A stretch of 64,000 nt of DNA from Brevibacterium sp. 239c (GCF_900169365.1 NZ_FXZH01000014.1:62001-126000), one strand, 5' to 3'; shown: positions 1 through 8,505, counted from the first letter of the stretch. The notes: generated by a model not told the origin, from the sequence alone. Made by a program: numbers and translations.

Positions 1-2
1 AG

Positions 3-710
3 GACCTGCGTCGGCTGCTTGTGGCAAGGCATGACCGGGGTGCGACCATTGCGGGCCTCTGCCTGGGCACATTTCCCATCGCAGACGCGGGTCTGCTTGC
101 CGGCCGTAAGGCGGTGACGCACTGGCAGGGTTTCGACCAGCTCACCCGAAGACACCCGGACCTGGAGATCGATGATTCCGTCCTCTACATCGATCACGGC
201 GATGTCATCACTTCGGCGGGCACCGCCTCGGCGCTGGATGCCTGCCTTCATATGGTGCGCACACGTCTGGGGGCCGCGGCAGCCAACCAGGTGGCGCGCA
301 GTCTGGTGATCGCGCCCCACCGAGATGGGGGCCAGGCACAGTACATCCAACGGCCGCTGCCGGAACAGCCCGACGATGATCCGATCTCTGCGGTTCTCGA
401 CTGGGCCGTGAACCACCTCGACGAATCACTGTCTGTTGAGTGCCTCGCCGCGGTCGCGCACATGAGTGTGCGGACATTCAACCGAAGCTTTCGGTCCTCG
501 ACGGGTGCCACGCCTGCATCGTGGGTGCGAATGCGCCGCCTCGACGAGGCCAGAAGGGCACTGGAGACCACGAGTCTGTCGATCGATCAGATCGCCGTGA
601 ACTGTGGGTTCGGCAGTGTGGTGACTTTGCGGCAGAACTTTGCCGCGGCGTTTCAGACCACTCCTACGGAGTATCGACGTCGCTTCGAGGCCCGACCTGC
701 GACTACTTAG
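3..710 (+). CDS. GlxA-type AraC family transcriptional regulator, 5' end missing
   Basis: The reading frame is open from the first bases of the window, so the gene starts outside it; an internal GTG at 21 is not a convincing start. The visible part begins inside a DJ-1/PfpI-like (amidase-fold) domain: the LCLGTFPIADAGLL stretch matches the nucleophile-elbow region of that fold with Cys in place. A linker follows, then a C-terminal AraC double helix-turn-helix (about the last 100 residues: SVECLAAVAHMSVRTFNRSF, then SIDQIAVNCGFGSVVTLRQNF). The DJ-1 plus AraC arrangement is that of GlxA/FtrA-type regulators, which sense small metabolites in the cytoplasm. Its target is unknown because the 5' neighbour is missing. 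Family assignment is firm; role is not. Confidence 0.85.
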   Translation, partial: DLRRLLVARHDRGATIAGLCLGTFPIADAGLLAGRKAVTHWQGFDQLTRRHPDLEIDDSVLYIDHGDVITSAGTASALDACLHMVRTRLGAAAANQVARSLVIAPHRDGGQAQYIQRPLPEQPDDDPISAVLDWAVNHLDESLSVECLAAVAHMSVRTFNRSFRSSTGATPASWVRMRRLDEARRALETTSLSIDQIAVNCGFGSVVTLRQNFAAAFQTTPTEYRRRFEARPATT

Positions 711-746
711 GCGCAGCCGATTCCGCGATTGAGTCTGTCGGGGCTG

Positions 747-1238
747 CTACCGATGCGATTGGCGATACCCGGGATGGACGTCGGGGGTGAGCTCGTGACT
801 TTTAGCGATCTTGCCAAGCAGGGCGGCCAGGTGCTCCCGTTCTGCGTTGGTCAGTGCGCTCGTGATCTCTGCCTCGTGGGCTGCGCCGATCGTTCGCATC
901 CTGCGCATGACCTTTTTTCCCTCAGTGGTAAGCCGAAGCTCATAGGTGCGGCGGTCACGTGCGCTGCGCTCGCGACTGACCAGTTCCTTTTTTTGGAGGT
1001 CATCGATCAGGACGACCACCCGGCTGGGAACCACCCCGAGTATGTCGGCGAGAGCTTGCTGGCTCAATCCTTCTTCGGCGGCGATGACGCGAAGAATTCC
1101 GACGTCTCCAGGCTGCAGCTCCAGTTCCTCTAGCCGAAGTGCGAAACGGTTGGCGGAATAGATGCCCACCTGGGATAGGAGGAATGCGACGCGCTGTGAG
1201 GCGTCACGCTGCTGAGGTTGTTTCGAGTCATTGGTCAC
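747..1238 (-). CDS. MarR family transcriptional regulator
   Basis: This 163-residue protein has a typical winged-helix MarR layout: an N-terminal dimerisation helix, helix-turn-helix around GLSQQALADILGVVPSRVVVLIDDL, and a wing with SRERSARDRRTYELRLTTEGKKV, which is the hallmark D-x-R-x-x-x-L-x-L-T-x-x-G motif. It starts with GTG. The gene is divergent from the membrane-protein/hydrolase pair at 1389-2899, and a long inverted repeat lies between them at 1257-1286, so it is probably an autorepressor that also controls that pair. The ligand cannot be inferred. Confidence 0.9.
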   Translation of the reverse strand: MTNDSKQPQQRDASQRVAFLLSQVGIYSANRFALRLEELELQPGDVGILRVIAAEEGLSQQALADILGVVPSRVVVLIDDLQKKELVSRERSARDRRTYELRLTTEGKKVMRRMRTIGAAHEAEITSALTNAEREHLAALLGKIAKSHELTPDVHPGYRQSHR

Positions 1239-1256
1239 GCAATAATACTAGCGCAC

Positions 1257-1286
1257 ATGAATCATTCTGTGATATGAATGGTTCAT
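1257..1286. promoter_or_regulatory. Inverted repeat, candidate MarR operator
   Basis: ATGAATCATTC (1257-1267) and GAATGGTTCAT (1276-1286) form 11-bp arms with one mismatch around an 8-bp spacer. The repeat lies 19 bp upstream of the MarR start and 102 bp upstream of the divergent gene, where a dimeric repressor would act on both promoters. Binding is inferred. Confidence 0.6.
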
Positions 1287-1388
1287 GGCAAAGATGCAAT
1301 GTGTATCTGGACGCTCTGTTCTCGCCACCGGAGCAGCGACCAATCGCTGGAGATCGCCGGTACGGTTCGAATCTGACAGGAGAAAATC

Positions 1389-2093
1389 ATGCTCACCGCG
1401 ACAGAAAGTGGGCGGCGACCGAAGGTTGGCCCGCCGCTACCTCCAATTGCGATCGCCACGGTCGCACTCTTCATGGCCTCACTGATCCTCCCGACAGTTC
1501 TCGCCAAGGGAGCTACATTCCCCTCGCCGTACGGTGACGCCGACATCGTTGTTGGCTACTTCCAGAACAACCCAACCCCTGTTCTCATCACGGCCCTACT
1601 CCAATTCGCTGCTTCGATCCCGCTGGTCATCTTCACCGCCACAGCATCGGTACGGCTCAACCACCTTGGCGTCTGCGTGCCCGGACCCACCATCGGCCTC
1701 GTGGGTGGGATCCTTTCCGCCGCCTTGCTGCAAATGTCGGCCTTGCTCACCTGGACTCTGACTCGACCCGAAATCCTTGAGCATGCAGAACTCATCCGGG
1801 TCCTCCACGACCTCGCTTTCATCACCGGCGGTCCCGGTTTCATCGTTCCCAGTGGCCTCCTCATCGCGGGGATCGCCGTACCTGGTCTGATCGCCGGCCT
1901 GCTCCCTCGTTGGTTGGCTTGGGCAGGCCTGGTGATAGCCGGACTGGCAATGATCGCGCTTCTTGCCATTGCATTCCCGGCGCTGTCGATTCTTTTGCCC
2001 ATCGTCCGCTTCCCGACCCTGGCTTGGCTTGTGATCACGGCCTTCCAGCTGCCAAGCAAACGCAATTCCGTGGCACGAAAGGACACGCCATGA
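1389..2093 (+). CDS. Multi-pass membrane protein, DUF4386-like
   Basis: The 234-residue product has about six hydrophobic segments (roughly residues 20-40, 65-85, 95-120, 150-170, 175-205 and 207-225) with short loops and no catalytic motif I can recognise. The overall pattern resembles the DUF4386 integral membrane family of actinobacteria, but that link is by general resemblance only. The ATG is preceded by AGGAGA at good spacing. The stop overlaps the next start by ATGA, so it is translationally coupled to the SGNH hydrolase. The divergent MarR gene probably controls both. Function unknown. Confidence 0.7.
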   Translation: MLTATESGRRPKVGPPLPPIAIATVALFMASLILPTVLAKGATFPSPYGDADIVVGYFQNNPTPVLITALLQFAASIPLVIFTATASVRLNHLGVCVPGPTIGLVGGILSAALLQMSALLTWTLTRPEILEHAELIRVLHDLAFITGGPGFIVPSGLLIAGIAVPGLIAGLLPRWLAWAGLVIAGLAMIALLAIAFPALSILLPIVRFPTLAWLVITAFQLPSKRNSVARKDTP

Positions 2094-2899
2094 CAAACTC
2101 TGCACTGCTTGAGAAACTTGTCCGCTTCCAGCAACCGGAGAAAGTGCTGCCCTACGCCAGAGATCTGAGTGCGAGAACGGTGGCAGCGATCTTCGGAACC
2201 GACGAAGGAGACTACCGCCGGGCCCGCGAGGAACTCGATCGCCAGCGAAATGCAGCTGTTCAGCGACTCGAACCGCTGCTGGTTCCGCTCCTCGGCGCCC
2301 TTCCGTTCCAGCCTGGTGCCCACCTGGCAGCGATCGGCGAAAGCAGCACCGCGGATCGGCTCTCCTGGTTCGAGATTCTCCGCTCCCTTCTCGAGGCGCA
2401 TCGCCCCGATCTGCAATTGCGTTTCACGAACTTTGCCGTCCCCGGTGCCACCACCACAGAGGCTCTCTCTGCCTTGCCTGCGGTTCAGCGGCAGGCACCC
2501 GATTGGGTCTTCTGCAAGCTCGGTACCAACGACTCTCAGCGCCTCGGGGGACCTGCCGGGACCATGCTGGTGAGCCAGGGTGAGACCCTGCGCAATCTTG
2601 CAGAGATTCGCCGACTGTCACTGCCTGATGGCAAAGGAACGTGGGTGTGGGTCACGCCGACGCTCGTCGACGAATCTCGCATCGCGTCCTTTCCTCACTT
2701 CGCGGCTGCCGGGATCACCTGGACGAACGCTGACCTTGACGACCTGACCAAGAGGTTGCCGACAGGCAGTGATGTGGTCGTCAACGGCTCTGCGGTTGCA
2801 TCCGAAGCTGCGCCGAATGCTTTCGGCGAGGACGGGATCCACCCCACAATCACCACTCACGAAGTTCTGTGCACACAAATTCTGCAGGCTCTGACCTAG
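2090..2899 (+). CDS. SGNH/GDSL-type hydrolase
   Basis: The 269-residue protein carries the four SGNH blocks: the nucleophile Ser in AAIGESSTADRL (GES instead of GDS), a Gly block around PGATTTEAL, the Asn block KLGTNDSQRLGG, and the C-terminal catalytic Asp-His in EDGIHPT. It should be an esterase or deacylase; no signal peptide is seen, so it is predicted cytoplasmic. I chose the ATG at 2090, which overlaps the upstream stop by ATGA; a longer open frame upstream lies inside the membrane-protein gene. The substrate is unknown. Coupling to a membrane protein and a MarR repressor suggests an inducible detoxification or catabolic unit, which is inference. Confidence 0.82.
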   Translation: MTNSALLEKLVRFQQPEKVLPYARDLSARTVAAIFGTDEGDYRRAREELDRQRNAAVQRLEPLLVPLLGALPFQPGAHLAAIGESSTADRLSWFEILRSLLEAHRPDLQLRFTNFAVPGATTTEALSALPAVQRQAPDWVFCKLGTNDSQRLGGPAGTMLVSQGETLRNLAEIRRLSLPDGKGTWVWVTPTLVDESRIASFPHFAAAGITWTNADLDDLTKRLPTGSDVVVNGSAVASEAAPNAFGEDGIHPTITTHEVLCTQILQALT

Positions 2900-2984
2900 T
2901 AGACGAGCGGCTCTCTTGATCTGTGTGAAGGACTCTGCGACCTTGCCGGGTGATCCGACTCCCAGTCAGTCGACGGGATTCGCG

Positions 2985-3494
2985 TTAGTCGGCGGAATTC
3001 GCGGTAGCCGAACTCTGAGGCACGGCATTGCGCTTCCCTCTGGCCGTCGACTCCTTGGCCTTCGACCCCTTCTTCCGCTTGAGCAGGAACCGGTCGACGC
3101 TGAGGCGTCCCGGTCCCATAGCGGCCAGCAGAAGGGCGCCTGCTGCCAGGGCTGCCACGAGTTCCCAGCCGCCCTGGTCGACGAATGGCACGGGCACCAG
3201 GTGCACGAGGACCAGCGCTCCGATGAGGTTGGCCGCCAGCAGGATCCCGACGATCGGCGTCAGAGCGCCGAGGATGAGCAGCGCTCCGCCGATGAGTTCG
3301 ACGAACGTCGCGAACGGTGCAGCGATGTCCGGCAGCGGCACACCCATCTGAGCGAAGGACTGCGTGGTTCCGGCAACGGTCCACTCATTGAACTTCTGCC
3401 AACCGTGGGCGATGAAGATGACGCCGAGGGCGATCCTGGCGATGACGGTGATGATGTCGCGGGCGAAGGTCGGGAATCCAGTCGTGGCGTACAC
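2985..3494 (-). CDS. DoxX family membrane protein
   Basis: The protein is about 169 residues with four hydrophobic helices and the DoxX signature: RIALGVIFIAHGWQKF at the first helix, then a Gly-rich second pair (VELIGGALLILGALTPIVGILL) and a short DQGGWELVAALAAGALLL segment. A basic, Lys-rich tail follows. DoxX proteins are inner-membrane proteins linked to thiol/redox homeostasis and sometimes act as quinone-reductase subunits. I prefer the GTG at 3494, which has GGAG six bases upstream; the frame can be extended to a TTG at 3524, but that would run through the inverted repeat at 3507-3526. It is monocistronic. Confidence 0.85.
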   Translation of the reverse strand: MYATTGFPTFARDIITVIARIALGVIFIAHGWQKFNEWTVAGTTQSFAQMGVPLPDIAAPFATFVELIGGALLILGALTPIVGILLAANLIGALVLVHLVPVPFVDQGGWELVAALAAGALLLAAMGPGRLSVDRFLLKRKKGSKAKESTARGKRNAVPQSSATANSAD

Positions 3495-3506
3495 AGCGAT
3501 CTCCAA

Positions 3507-3526
3507 AGTTGATTGAAAGTGCAACT
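3507..3526. promoter_or_regulatory. Inverted repeat upstream of the DoxX gene
   Basis: AGTTG-N10-CAACT sits 13 bp upstream of the chosen GTG start, and on the minus strand it is preceded by TATTAT, a plausible -10. The shape and location fit a HxlR- or MarR-type operator. No such regulator lies directly beside it, so the partner is unknown. Confidence 0.4.
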
Positions 3527-3638
3527 ACATAATATTCGCTGCGTTTGGCAGGGAGCTGGCAACAGCCTCACTTGCCGCATGGGACAATCGCGAGTCGACG
3601 TGGACGAGGCCACTGGCAAAGCCCTGGGCGAAGCGGAT

Positions 3639-4235
3639 CTATTGCCGGTGCTTCCACTGTCGCAGCATTGCGGGATAGACGAGCAGATGACGAAACGGTT
3701 TGATGGCGGACATATAGGCCGTTCCTAGCCACCCGTTCGGTTTGACGAGAACGGCCATCTGACCGCGATATCCCTCGCCATCGCGGACCCAGCTCAGATG
3801 CATGACTCCGTGCATGGTCCGATTGGCTATCTCGGCTGCGAACTCATTGTCGAGGAGGTACAGCGGCGAGAACGGGGCGTGAGGAAAAACCGGCCCGCGA
3901 GGCCCATCACGCAGGTCCCCAGGCAGTCGCTCACGCAGCGACTCCGTCCAATCAGCGCTCCCACTGTCCTCGGTATCCCAGCCCAAGGCACGGCCGAGCC
4001 TATGCCGAACCGTCCACAGAAAGCGCACCATCAACGGGTGGTCTTTCCCATGGTGGGATCCGCCGACGTATGACATCAGAGTGTCGAAATCATCTGCTGT
4101 GCCCGTGAAGGGGAGAGCCCAAACGTCCTCGACATGGAAATCGGGGGCGATCGCGTGGACCCGCCAATCGCGATCGAAATGTTCCTCGCGGGGGATTCGA
4201 CCAACACGTGGCCCCCGACCAACTCGTGTGCTCAT
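3639..4235 (-). CDS. DUF2867 domain protein
   Basis: This 198-residue protein resembles the stand-alone DUF2867 family: the segment around DRDWRVHAIAPDFHVEDVWALP at the N-terminus and the closing YRGQMAVLVKPNGWLGTAYMSAIKPFRHLLVYPAMLRQW are typical. The fold is SRPBCC/START-like with a ligand cavity, but no enzyme activity is established. Its start overlaps the amidohydrolase stop by ATGA, so it is the last gene of the TetR-amidohydrolase-DUF2867 operon. A second DUF2867 domain occurs fused to an SDR at 43941-45449 in the carotenoid locus. Confidence 0.75.
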   Translation of the reverse strand: MSTRVGRGPRVGRIPREEHFDRDWRVHAIAPDFHVEDVWALPFTGTADDFDTLMSYVGGSHHGKDHPLMVRFLWTVRHRLGRALGWDTEDSGSADWTESLRERLPGDLRDGPRGPVFPHAPFSPLYLLDNEFAAEIANRTMHGVMHLSWVRDGEGYRGQMAVLVKPNGWLGTAYMSAIKPFRHLLVYPAMLRQWKHRQ

Positions 4236-6100
4236 GATCCAGTTCCTTCCGTTTCCTGGGGCGGGGGAGGGGAGTTGTACATTCTAGTGATCGTTGTGCC
4301 TTCGTCGAGGTGAGCCGCAATCAGTGATCCATCGCCGAGGTCCGAGTTGAGCTGGGCCGACCACCAACGCCGCCACCGTGGCATTACCATCGTGGCCGAA
4401 CCTGCTTGGTCGGCCTTGGTCACCTCGAATTCGCTGGCTTTGAGTGCGCCCCGACCGGTCGTGCCGATGGCGATGAAATTCAGGGATTGGCCGTCCGCGG
4501 ACATGGATGTCGCCAGATCGAAGAACATCCCTTGCAGCCAATGACTGCCGCGCAGTGGGTAGGTATGGGCGACCTCGGAGCCGTCAAAATTCCCTGTGAG
4601 TTCGATTTGGCCTCCGGAGCGACGTGCGATCAGGTCCGTGCCTTGTTCGGGGATTTGGCACGTCCACTCCAGGGTGGACAGCGTTGGTTCCGAGCGAAGT
4701 GTTTCGACGCGCCGCACGGCACTCGATACTGGGTCGGTGTAGGTGATGGTGCGTGTGCCGTCGGTGGCGAAAGTCGTGGCATCGACCTCGATGACGACCG
4801 TCTCGTCGAAGGCACTTCCGGAGGTGTCGAGGAAACGGGTAGCAGGGTGGGCCGGCACGACGAATTCGGAGAGTTCGATGCGTTGTCTGCCTGCGGGACT
4901 GTGCACGATCCGTCCGTTCTGAATGACGAGGGCGATATCCGTGCTCGCGTCGATGTTATCCAGCGGATCGGCATTGAGTAGGACAAGGTCCGCGACCGCT
5001 CCGACGTCGATGCGTCCTCGGTCGTCGAGCCCGAGCAGGTCCGCACCGTTACGTGTGGCCGCACGGATCGCTGCTGCGGGTGGGAGGCCCGCATCGACGA
5101 GGAGTCGCAGCTCCTCATGCAGGGCACCCGGCGACATGGCTCCGGCCATGCTGTCGGTGCCAGCCACGACCTGGACCCCAGCTTCGTAGGCCCGCCGCAG
5201 ATTGGCATTGGCGGTGGCCAGGTACGCGTCCCCGGTCTCATTGCGGACCAGATCCTCAATGACCAGCGTTGATACCAACGGCACACCGGACTCAGCCCAG
5301 CGGCGAAGGAACTCATCGTCCCTGATGTCCTCCTCGATGACCCCGTGTTCGATGCTGTCGATGCCCAGGGCCAGCAGTGCGGCGACATCGTCCTGGTAGT
5401 GAGTGTGCGCACTGATCTTCAGGCCCAGGGAGTGGGCTTCATCGAGCACAGCCCGGGTGGCCTCGTCGCTGAGCCTGTTCAGGCGGTCGCCGAATTCCGC
5501 ATAGCCCCCACCCTGGACAACGATCTTGATAAGGTCGACATCCTGGGCGTGGAGAGAGCGGACCGCCGATCTGGCTTGGTCTGCATTGTCGACGCCGCGA
5601 ACCATGTGCTTCTGCAGCCACGGGTTATCGCGGCAGACCGTGACCTCTGGATGTCCACCGGGAGCCGTCAGTGCAGGGCCGGCGATGACCATACGCGGAC
5701 CGGGCCGCTTGGCGCTGCCGCTGCGTTTCCGCAATCGTGCGATCTGCGGCAGAGGATCGGCCATCATCCGCACCGAGGTCACTCCGTTGTGCAGCAGATC
5801 CCGCAGCGTCTGCGTGTGACGGCGCGAACGCAGATATGCGCCGAGGTTGCTGCGGACTCCGAGGTAGTCGATGTGGAGATGAGCATCGATGAGTCCGGGA
5901 ATCAGAGTCTTGCCTGCAGCGTCGATAACCTGCGCCTCGGAGGGGGCATGAGGATTGGTGGTCACGTCATGATCGGTGATCGTCGAGGTGATTCGTCCTC
6001 CTTCGACGAGAACATCGGTGACATGCCCAGAGTCATCATCCCCGATCACCTGGGCCCCGCGAATGAGAATGGCCCGCTCTCTGCTCAGATCAGGAGACAT
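4232..6100 (-). CDS. Amidohydrolase family protein with long C-terminal extension
   Basis: The 622-residue product is a metal-dependent amidohydrolase. The beta-sandwich part precedes GLIDAHLHIDYLG, giving the HxH metal ligands at about H74 and H76. Further metal-site histidines are in KISAHTHYQDD and SIEHGVIEED, and the catalytic Asp in VVAGTDSMAGA. The barrel ends with the usual GADLLGLDDRGRIDVGAVADLVLL. About 200 residues after that have no family I recognise; they are beta-rich and contain a GSHWLQGMFFDL stretch. I chose ATG 6100, which overlaps the TetR stop by 11 bp; the open frame continues upstream but there it shadows the TetR gene. Substrates could be cyclic amides or imidazolone-like compounds. 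Confidence 0.85.
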   Translation of the reverse strand: MSPDLSRERAILIRGAQVIGDDDSGHVTDVLVEGGRITSTITDHDVTTNPHAPSEAQVIDAAGKTLIPGLIDAHLHIDYLGVRSNLGAYLRSRRHTQTLRDLLHNGVTSVRMMADPLPQIARLRKRSGSAKRPGPRMVIAGPALTAPGGHPEVTVCRDNPWLQKHMVRGVDNADQARSAVRSLHAQDVDLIKIVVQGGGYAEFGDRLNRLSDEATRAVLDEAHSLGLKISAHTHYQDDVAALLALGIDSIEHGVIEEDIRDDEFLRRWAESGVPLVSTLVIEDLVRNETGDAYLATANANLRRAYEAGVQVVAGTDSMAGAMSPGALHEELRLLVDAGLPPAAAIRAATRNGADLLGLDDRGRIDVGAVADLVLLNADPLDNIDASTDIALVIQNGRIVHSPAGRQRIELSEFVVPAHPATRFLDTSGSAFDETVVIEVDATTFATDGTRTITYTDPVSSAVRRVETLRSEPTLSTLEWTCQIPEQGTDLIARRSGGQIELTGNFDGSEVAHTYPLRGSHWLQGMFFDLATSMSADGQSLNFIAIGTTGRGALKASEFEVTKADQAGSATMVMPRWRRWWSAQLNSDLGDGSLIAAHLDEGTTITRMYNSPPPPQETEGTGS

Positions 6101-6650
6101 CGTCGCCGCCGAAGAGCAGTGCAGTGGAGGCAGCATCGACCTGAGCCGAATTGAGCTGCCCGTGATCAACGGTGGCGAAGTGTGCGCCGATTGCCGCGTA
6201 GAACGCGAGACTGCTGCGGGCTTCAACGTCGATGGGATCCGTGCAGACGGTTCCGATCGCCTCGCGCAGAAGGTCGATCCGCTGACGGTCCACGCGGTGA
6301 AGTCGTTGGGCGACGTCCGGGTCGCGGCGGCTCCACTCGCGGATGGCCAGTTCAATCGGAAAGAGATCGCTGGCGAAGGTGAGGTCTCGCGCGCGCAGTG
6401 CTCGTGAGATCGGATCTCCGGCTTCGTACTCCAGCTGGGCCAAAACGTCAGCGGCGGCGCGCTGTTCCCACGTGTCGAGCATGGCGTGCAGAAGGTCATT
6501 GCGGTCGGCGAAGAAACCATAGAAGCCGCCCTTGGTGACTCCGAGATCTTTGGCCAAGACCTCGATTCGGACCGCCTCAGGGCCACCTGTGGCAAGTGCC
6601 TGCAGCCCGGTGTCGATCCAGCTCTCTCTTGGCGTGCGTGCTCTCGCCAT
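6090..6650 (-). CDS. TetR family transcriptional regulator
   Basis: The 186-residue protein has an N-terminal TetR DNA-binding domain (RESWIDTGLQALATGGPEAVRIEVLAKDLGVTKGGFYGFFADRNDLLHAMLD), where GVTKGGFYGFFADRNDLL is the recognition helix. A helical ligand-binding domain follows. It heads an operon with the amidohydrolase and the DUF2867 gene and faces a membrane-protein gene. The perfect 22-bp palindrome at 6687-6708 and a second, imperfect one at 6724-6741 in the 110-bp divergent region are strong candidates for its operators, so it is probably an autorepressor of both transcripts. Confidence 0.93.
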   Translation of the reverse strand: MARARTPRESWIDTGLQALATGGPEAVRIEVLAKDLGVTKGGFYGFFADRNDLLHAMLDTWEQRAAADVLAQLEYEAGDPISRALRARDLTFASDLFPIELAIREWSRRDPDVAQRLHRVDRQRIDLLREAIGTVCTDPIDVEARSSLAFYAAIGAHFATVDHGQLNSAQVDAASTALLFGGDDVS

Positions 6651-6677
6651 GGTTCCTCCGTTCAGTCGGGAATACTC

Positions 6678-6707
6678 TTGACACCAAAATATACGGGTGC
6701 GTATATT
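6678..6707 (+). promoter_or_regulatory. Sigma-A-like promoter for the membrane-protein gene at 6761
   Basis: TTGACA (6678-6683) and TATATT (6702-6707) are separated by 18 bp. The -10 box lies inside the right arm of the palindrome at 6687-6708, so a bound repressor would block polymerase directly. Confidence 0.6.
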
Positions 6708-6708
6708 T
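6687..6708. promoter_or_regulatory. Perfect palindrome, candidate TetR operator O1
   Basis: AAATATACG-ggtg-CGTATATTT: both 9-bp arms match exactly. It overlaps the spacer and -10 of the promoter for the rightward gene and lies 36 bp upstream of the TetR start. Confidence 0.75.
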
Positions 6709-6723
6709 CTTTTGTTGGTGTAA

Positions 6724-6741
6724 CTATACGCTGGCGCATAG
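6724..6741. promoter_or_regulatory. Imperfect palindrome, candidate TetR operator O2
   Basis: CTATACG-ctgg-CGCATAG has the same 4-bp spacer and TATACG core as O1, with one mismatch between arms. Its centre is 35 bp from that of O1, and it lies between the promoter and the ATG at 6761. Confidence 0.6.
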
Positions 6742-6760
6742 AAGATTGGAAGACACAGAA

Positions 6761-7951
6761 ATGGTCAAACTCAACGCGGGTAGCCGCCCGCCCCCAAGCA
6801 GGGGGGATCCGCACAGACGTGATCCGGCGGGTCGTAGGTGGGCAGTGCTGGCCCTGGGCTGGTCGGTGATCTACTTGAGTCTCGGAATCGCCTGGGCGGC
6901 AGGGGCGCCGCTCTATCCCTATGGCCGTCATTGGGATTCGAGTCCGGTTCCGGTCTCGCTGCTCGACGCCGTATCGGCACCGACGGGTCTCTCAATCATC
7001 ATCGGTGCGACGACCCTGGTCCTGCTTGCTCTACTGTGGCTGTTGAACTCCGCGCGAGGTGCGGCGCCGGCAAGGGTCGCCACCGGCGTGATTCTCAGCT
7101 ATTGCTTCGGACTCGTGCTCGTCGGAGACTACAGGCCGCTGATGGTGGTCGCGAGAGTCCCGGTGTTCGTGGTCTCGCGTATCTTCTTTCACTCCGCTGA
7201 AGGCCAGGTGGGATTCGGTGAGTTCTTGACAGCCATGTTCAGCATCCCCGCGATTCATGGGTTCTGGCAGCTCGGCGGAATCCTGCTCGCGCTGATGGCC
7301 CTCGGCGAATTCTGGCGGCGGGTCCGCGGCGGATGCCCGGTCTGCGGTCGGTCGCCGGAATTGTCGTGGTGGACGACTCGCAGGGGCGCGAGACGGTGGG
7401 GCCTCATCGCGACGATCATCGCAGTGATCTGCCCGTTGCCGTACGCGGTGACCAGGTATCTGCTGCTCTTCGGTGTCCCAGCCGATGGGATCAGTCGGGC
7501 TCAGATCCAGCAGGGCGACATCGATGCGCCCGGAATCTGGATCTTCGGTGCCGGACTGTCCACCTTCGGCCTCCTCGGTGCAGTTCTGACTCTGGGGCTG
7601 GTCCAGCGGTGGGGTGAACGATGGCCGTTCTTGGTGCCGTTGCTGCGGGGCCGAGCGATCAATCCGCTGGTGGCGATCATTCCCGCTGGCTTCATCTCCC
7701 TGCTGTGGCCAGGATCATCGTTGATGTTCGTGCGAGTCAATGTGCAGAAGACGATCGAAGCCGGCAGCGAGACAGCAGGTGGACTCGCTCACCTGCTGCT
7801 GTCGCCGATGAATCTGTGGATCGTGTGGGGCTTTGCACTCGCAGGGGCCACACTTGCCTATTGGCTTCGCCGTCGCCCAGACTGCGCTGTCTGCCATCGC
7901 GGCCAGCAGCCGATGCGGGGGATCTGGCAGTCCGCAGCTCAGAACCCGTAG
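6761..7951 (+). CDS. Multi-pass membrane protein of unknown function
   Basis: The product has 396 residues and about eight or nine hydrophobic segments. Two Cys pairs stand out: CPVCGRSPELSWW in a mid-protein loop and CAVCHRG near the C-terminus; these could bind a metal or be redox active. No transporter family signature is visible. I chose ATG 6761 because the longer frame starting at 6596 would run through the TetR gene, the promoter and both palindromes. Its neighbours imply induction by the ligand of the divergent TetR, possibly as an exporter or sensor. The last 13 bp overlap the convergent FMN-reductase gene. Confidence 0.72.
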   Translation: MVKLNAGSRPPPSRGDPHRRDPAGRRWAVLALGWSVIYLSLGIAWAAGAPLYPYGRHWDSSPVPVSLLDAVSAPTGLSIIIGATTLVLLALLWLLNSARGAAPARVATGVILSYCFGLVLVGDYRPLMVVARVPVFVVSRIFFHSAEGQVGFGEFLTAMFSIPAIHGFWQLGGILLALMALGEFWRRVRGGCPVCGRSPELSWWTTRRGARRWGLIATIIAVICPLPYAVTRYLLLFGVPADGISRAQIQQGDIDAPGIWIFGAGLSTFGLLGAVLTLGLVQRWGERWPFLVPLLRGRAINPLVAIIPAGFISLLWPGSSLMFVRVNVQKTIEAGSETAGGLAHLLLSPMNLWIVWGFALAGATLAYWLRRRPDCAVCHRGQQPMRGIWQSAAQNP

Positions 7952-8505
7952 GCGGCGTCCTTGGCTTCTCGGATCGAAGCGTAGGTCTGCGTGAGGACGA
8001 GGGTGTCTTCGACGAGCCTGTCGAGGCGGGCGATGACCTCGTCGTTGACGATCTGATTGCGCAGCAGGTCCTTGCCCTCGACGAACACATACGGGTGGAC
8101 GACCTGAGCCTTCATGTACGTCAGAATCGGCTGCAGCTGCTGTTGGGGGACGAGGTAGTGCCTGGCCGAGCCTGCTGTCGCGACCATGGCCACGACCTTG
8201 TCCCGGAAGGCGCCCGTCGGCAGCAGGTCGAAGATGTTCTTCAGCGTTGCCGGAATTGAAGCCTGGAAGATCGGGGTGCCGATGATGATCGCATCGGCAC
8301 CCATGAGTACCTGGGTGACGCGAGCGGTGTCACCGGTGTATTCGGTGTAGTTGCGGCCGTCGCTGAAGACCATGTCGACCTCGGCGAGGTCGATGAGGGT
8401 GGCCTCGACATCTGGGTCTTGGGCCATCACCGTCTGGGTGACGTGTTCCATGACGGTGCGTGTCTTCGTGCCGACATTCGAGCCGGAGATGGCGACGAGC
8501 TTCAT
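7939..8505 (-). CDS. NAD(P)H-dependent FMN reductase (CE1759-like)
   Basis: This 188-residue flavodoxin-like reductase has the phosphate-binding loop ISGSNVGTKTRTV at residues 5-18 and the conserved GTPIFQASIPATLKNIFDLLP segment typical of the SsuE/MsuE-like group. It should supply reduced FMN to the luciferase-like monooxygenase encoded directly upstream; the two genes overlap by ATGA. The pair matches the two-gene CE1758/CE1759 arrangement known from coryneform bacteria. It is cytoplasmic. The organic substrate of the system is unknown. Confidence 0.87.
   Translation of the reverse strand: MKLVAISGSNVGTKTRTVMEHVTQTVMAQDPDVEATLIDLAEVDMVFSDGRNYTEYTGDTARVTQVLMGADAIIIGTPIFQASIPATLKNIFDLLPTGAFRDKVVAMVATAGSARHYLVPQQQLQPILTYMKAQVVHPYVFVEGKDLLRNQIVNDEVIARLDRLVEDTLVLTQTYASIREAKDAAYGF

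Noticed and set aside
6596-6760. Upstream extension of the membrane-protein gene to 6596
   Set aside because: It would cover the TetR gene start, both palindromes and the promoter; ATG 6761 is much more likely.
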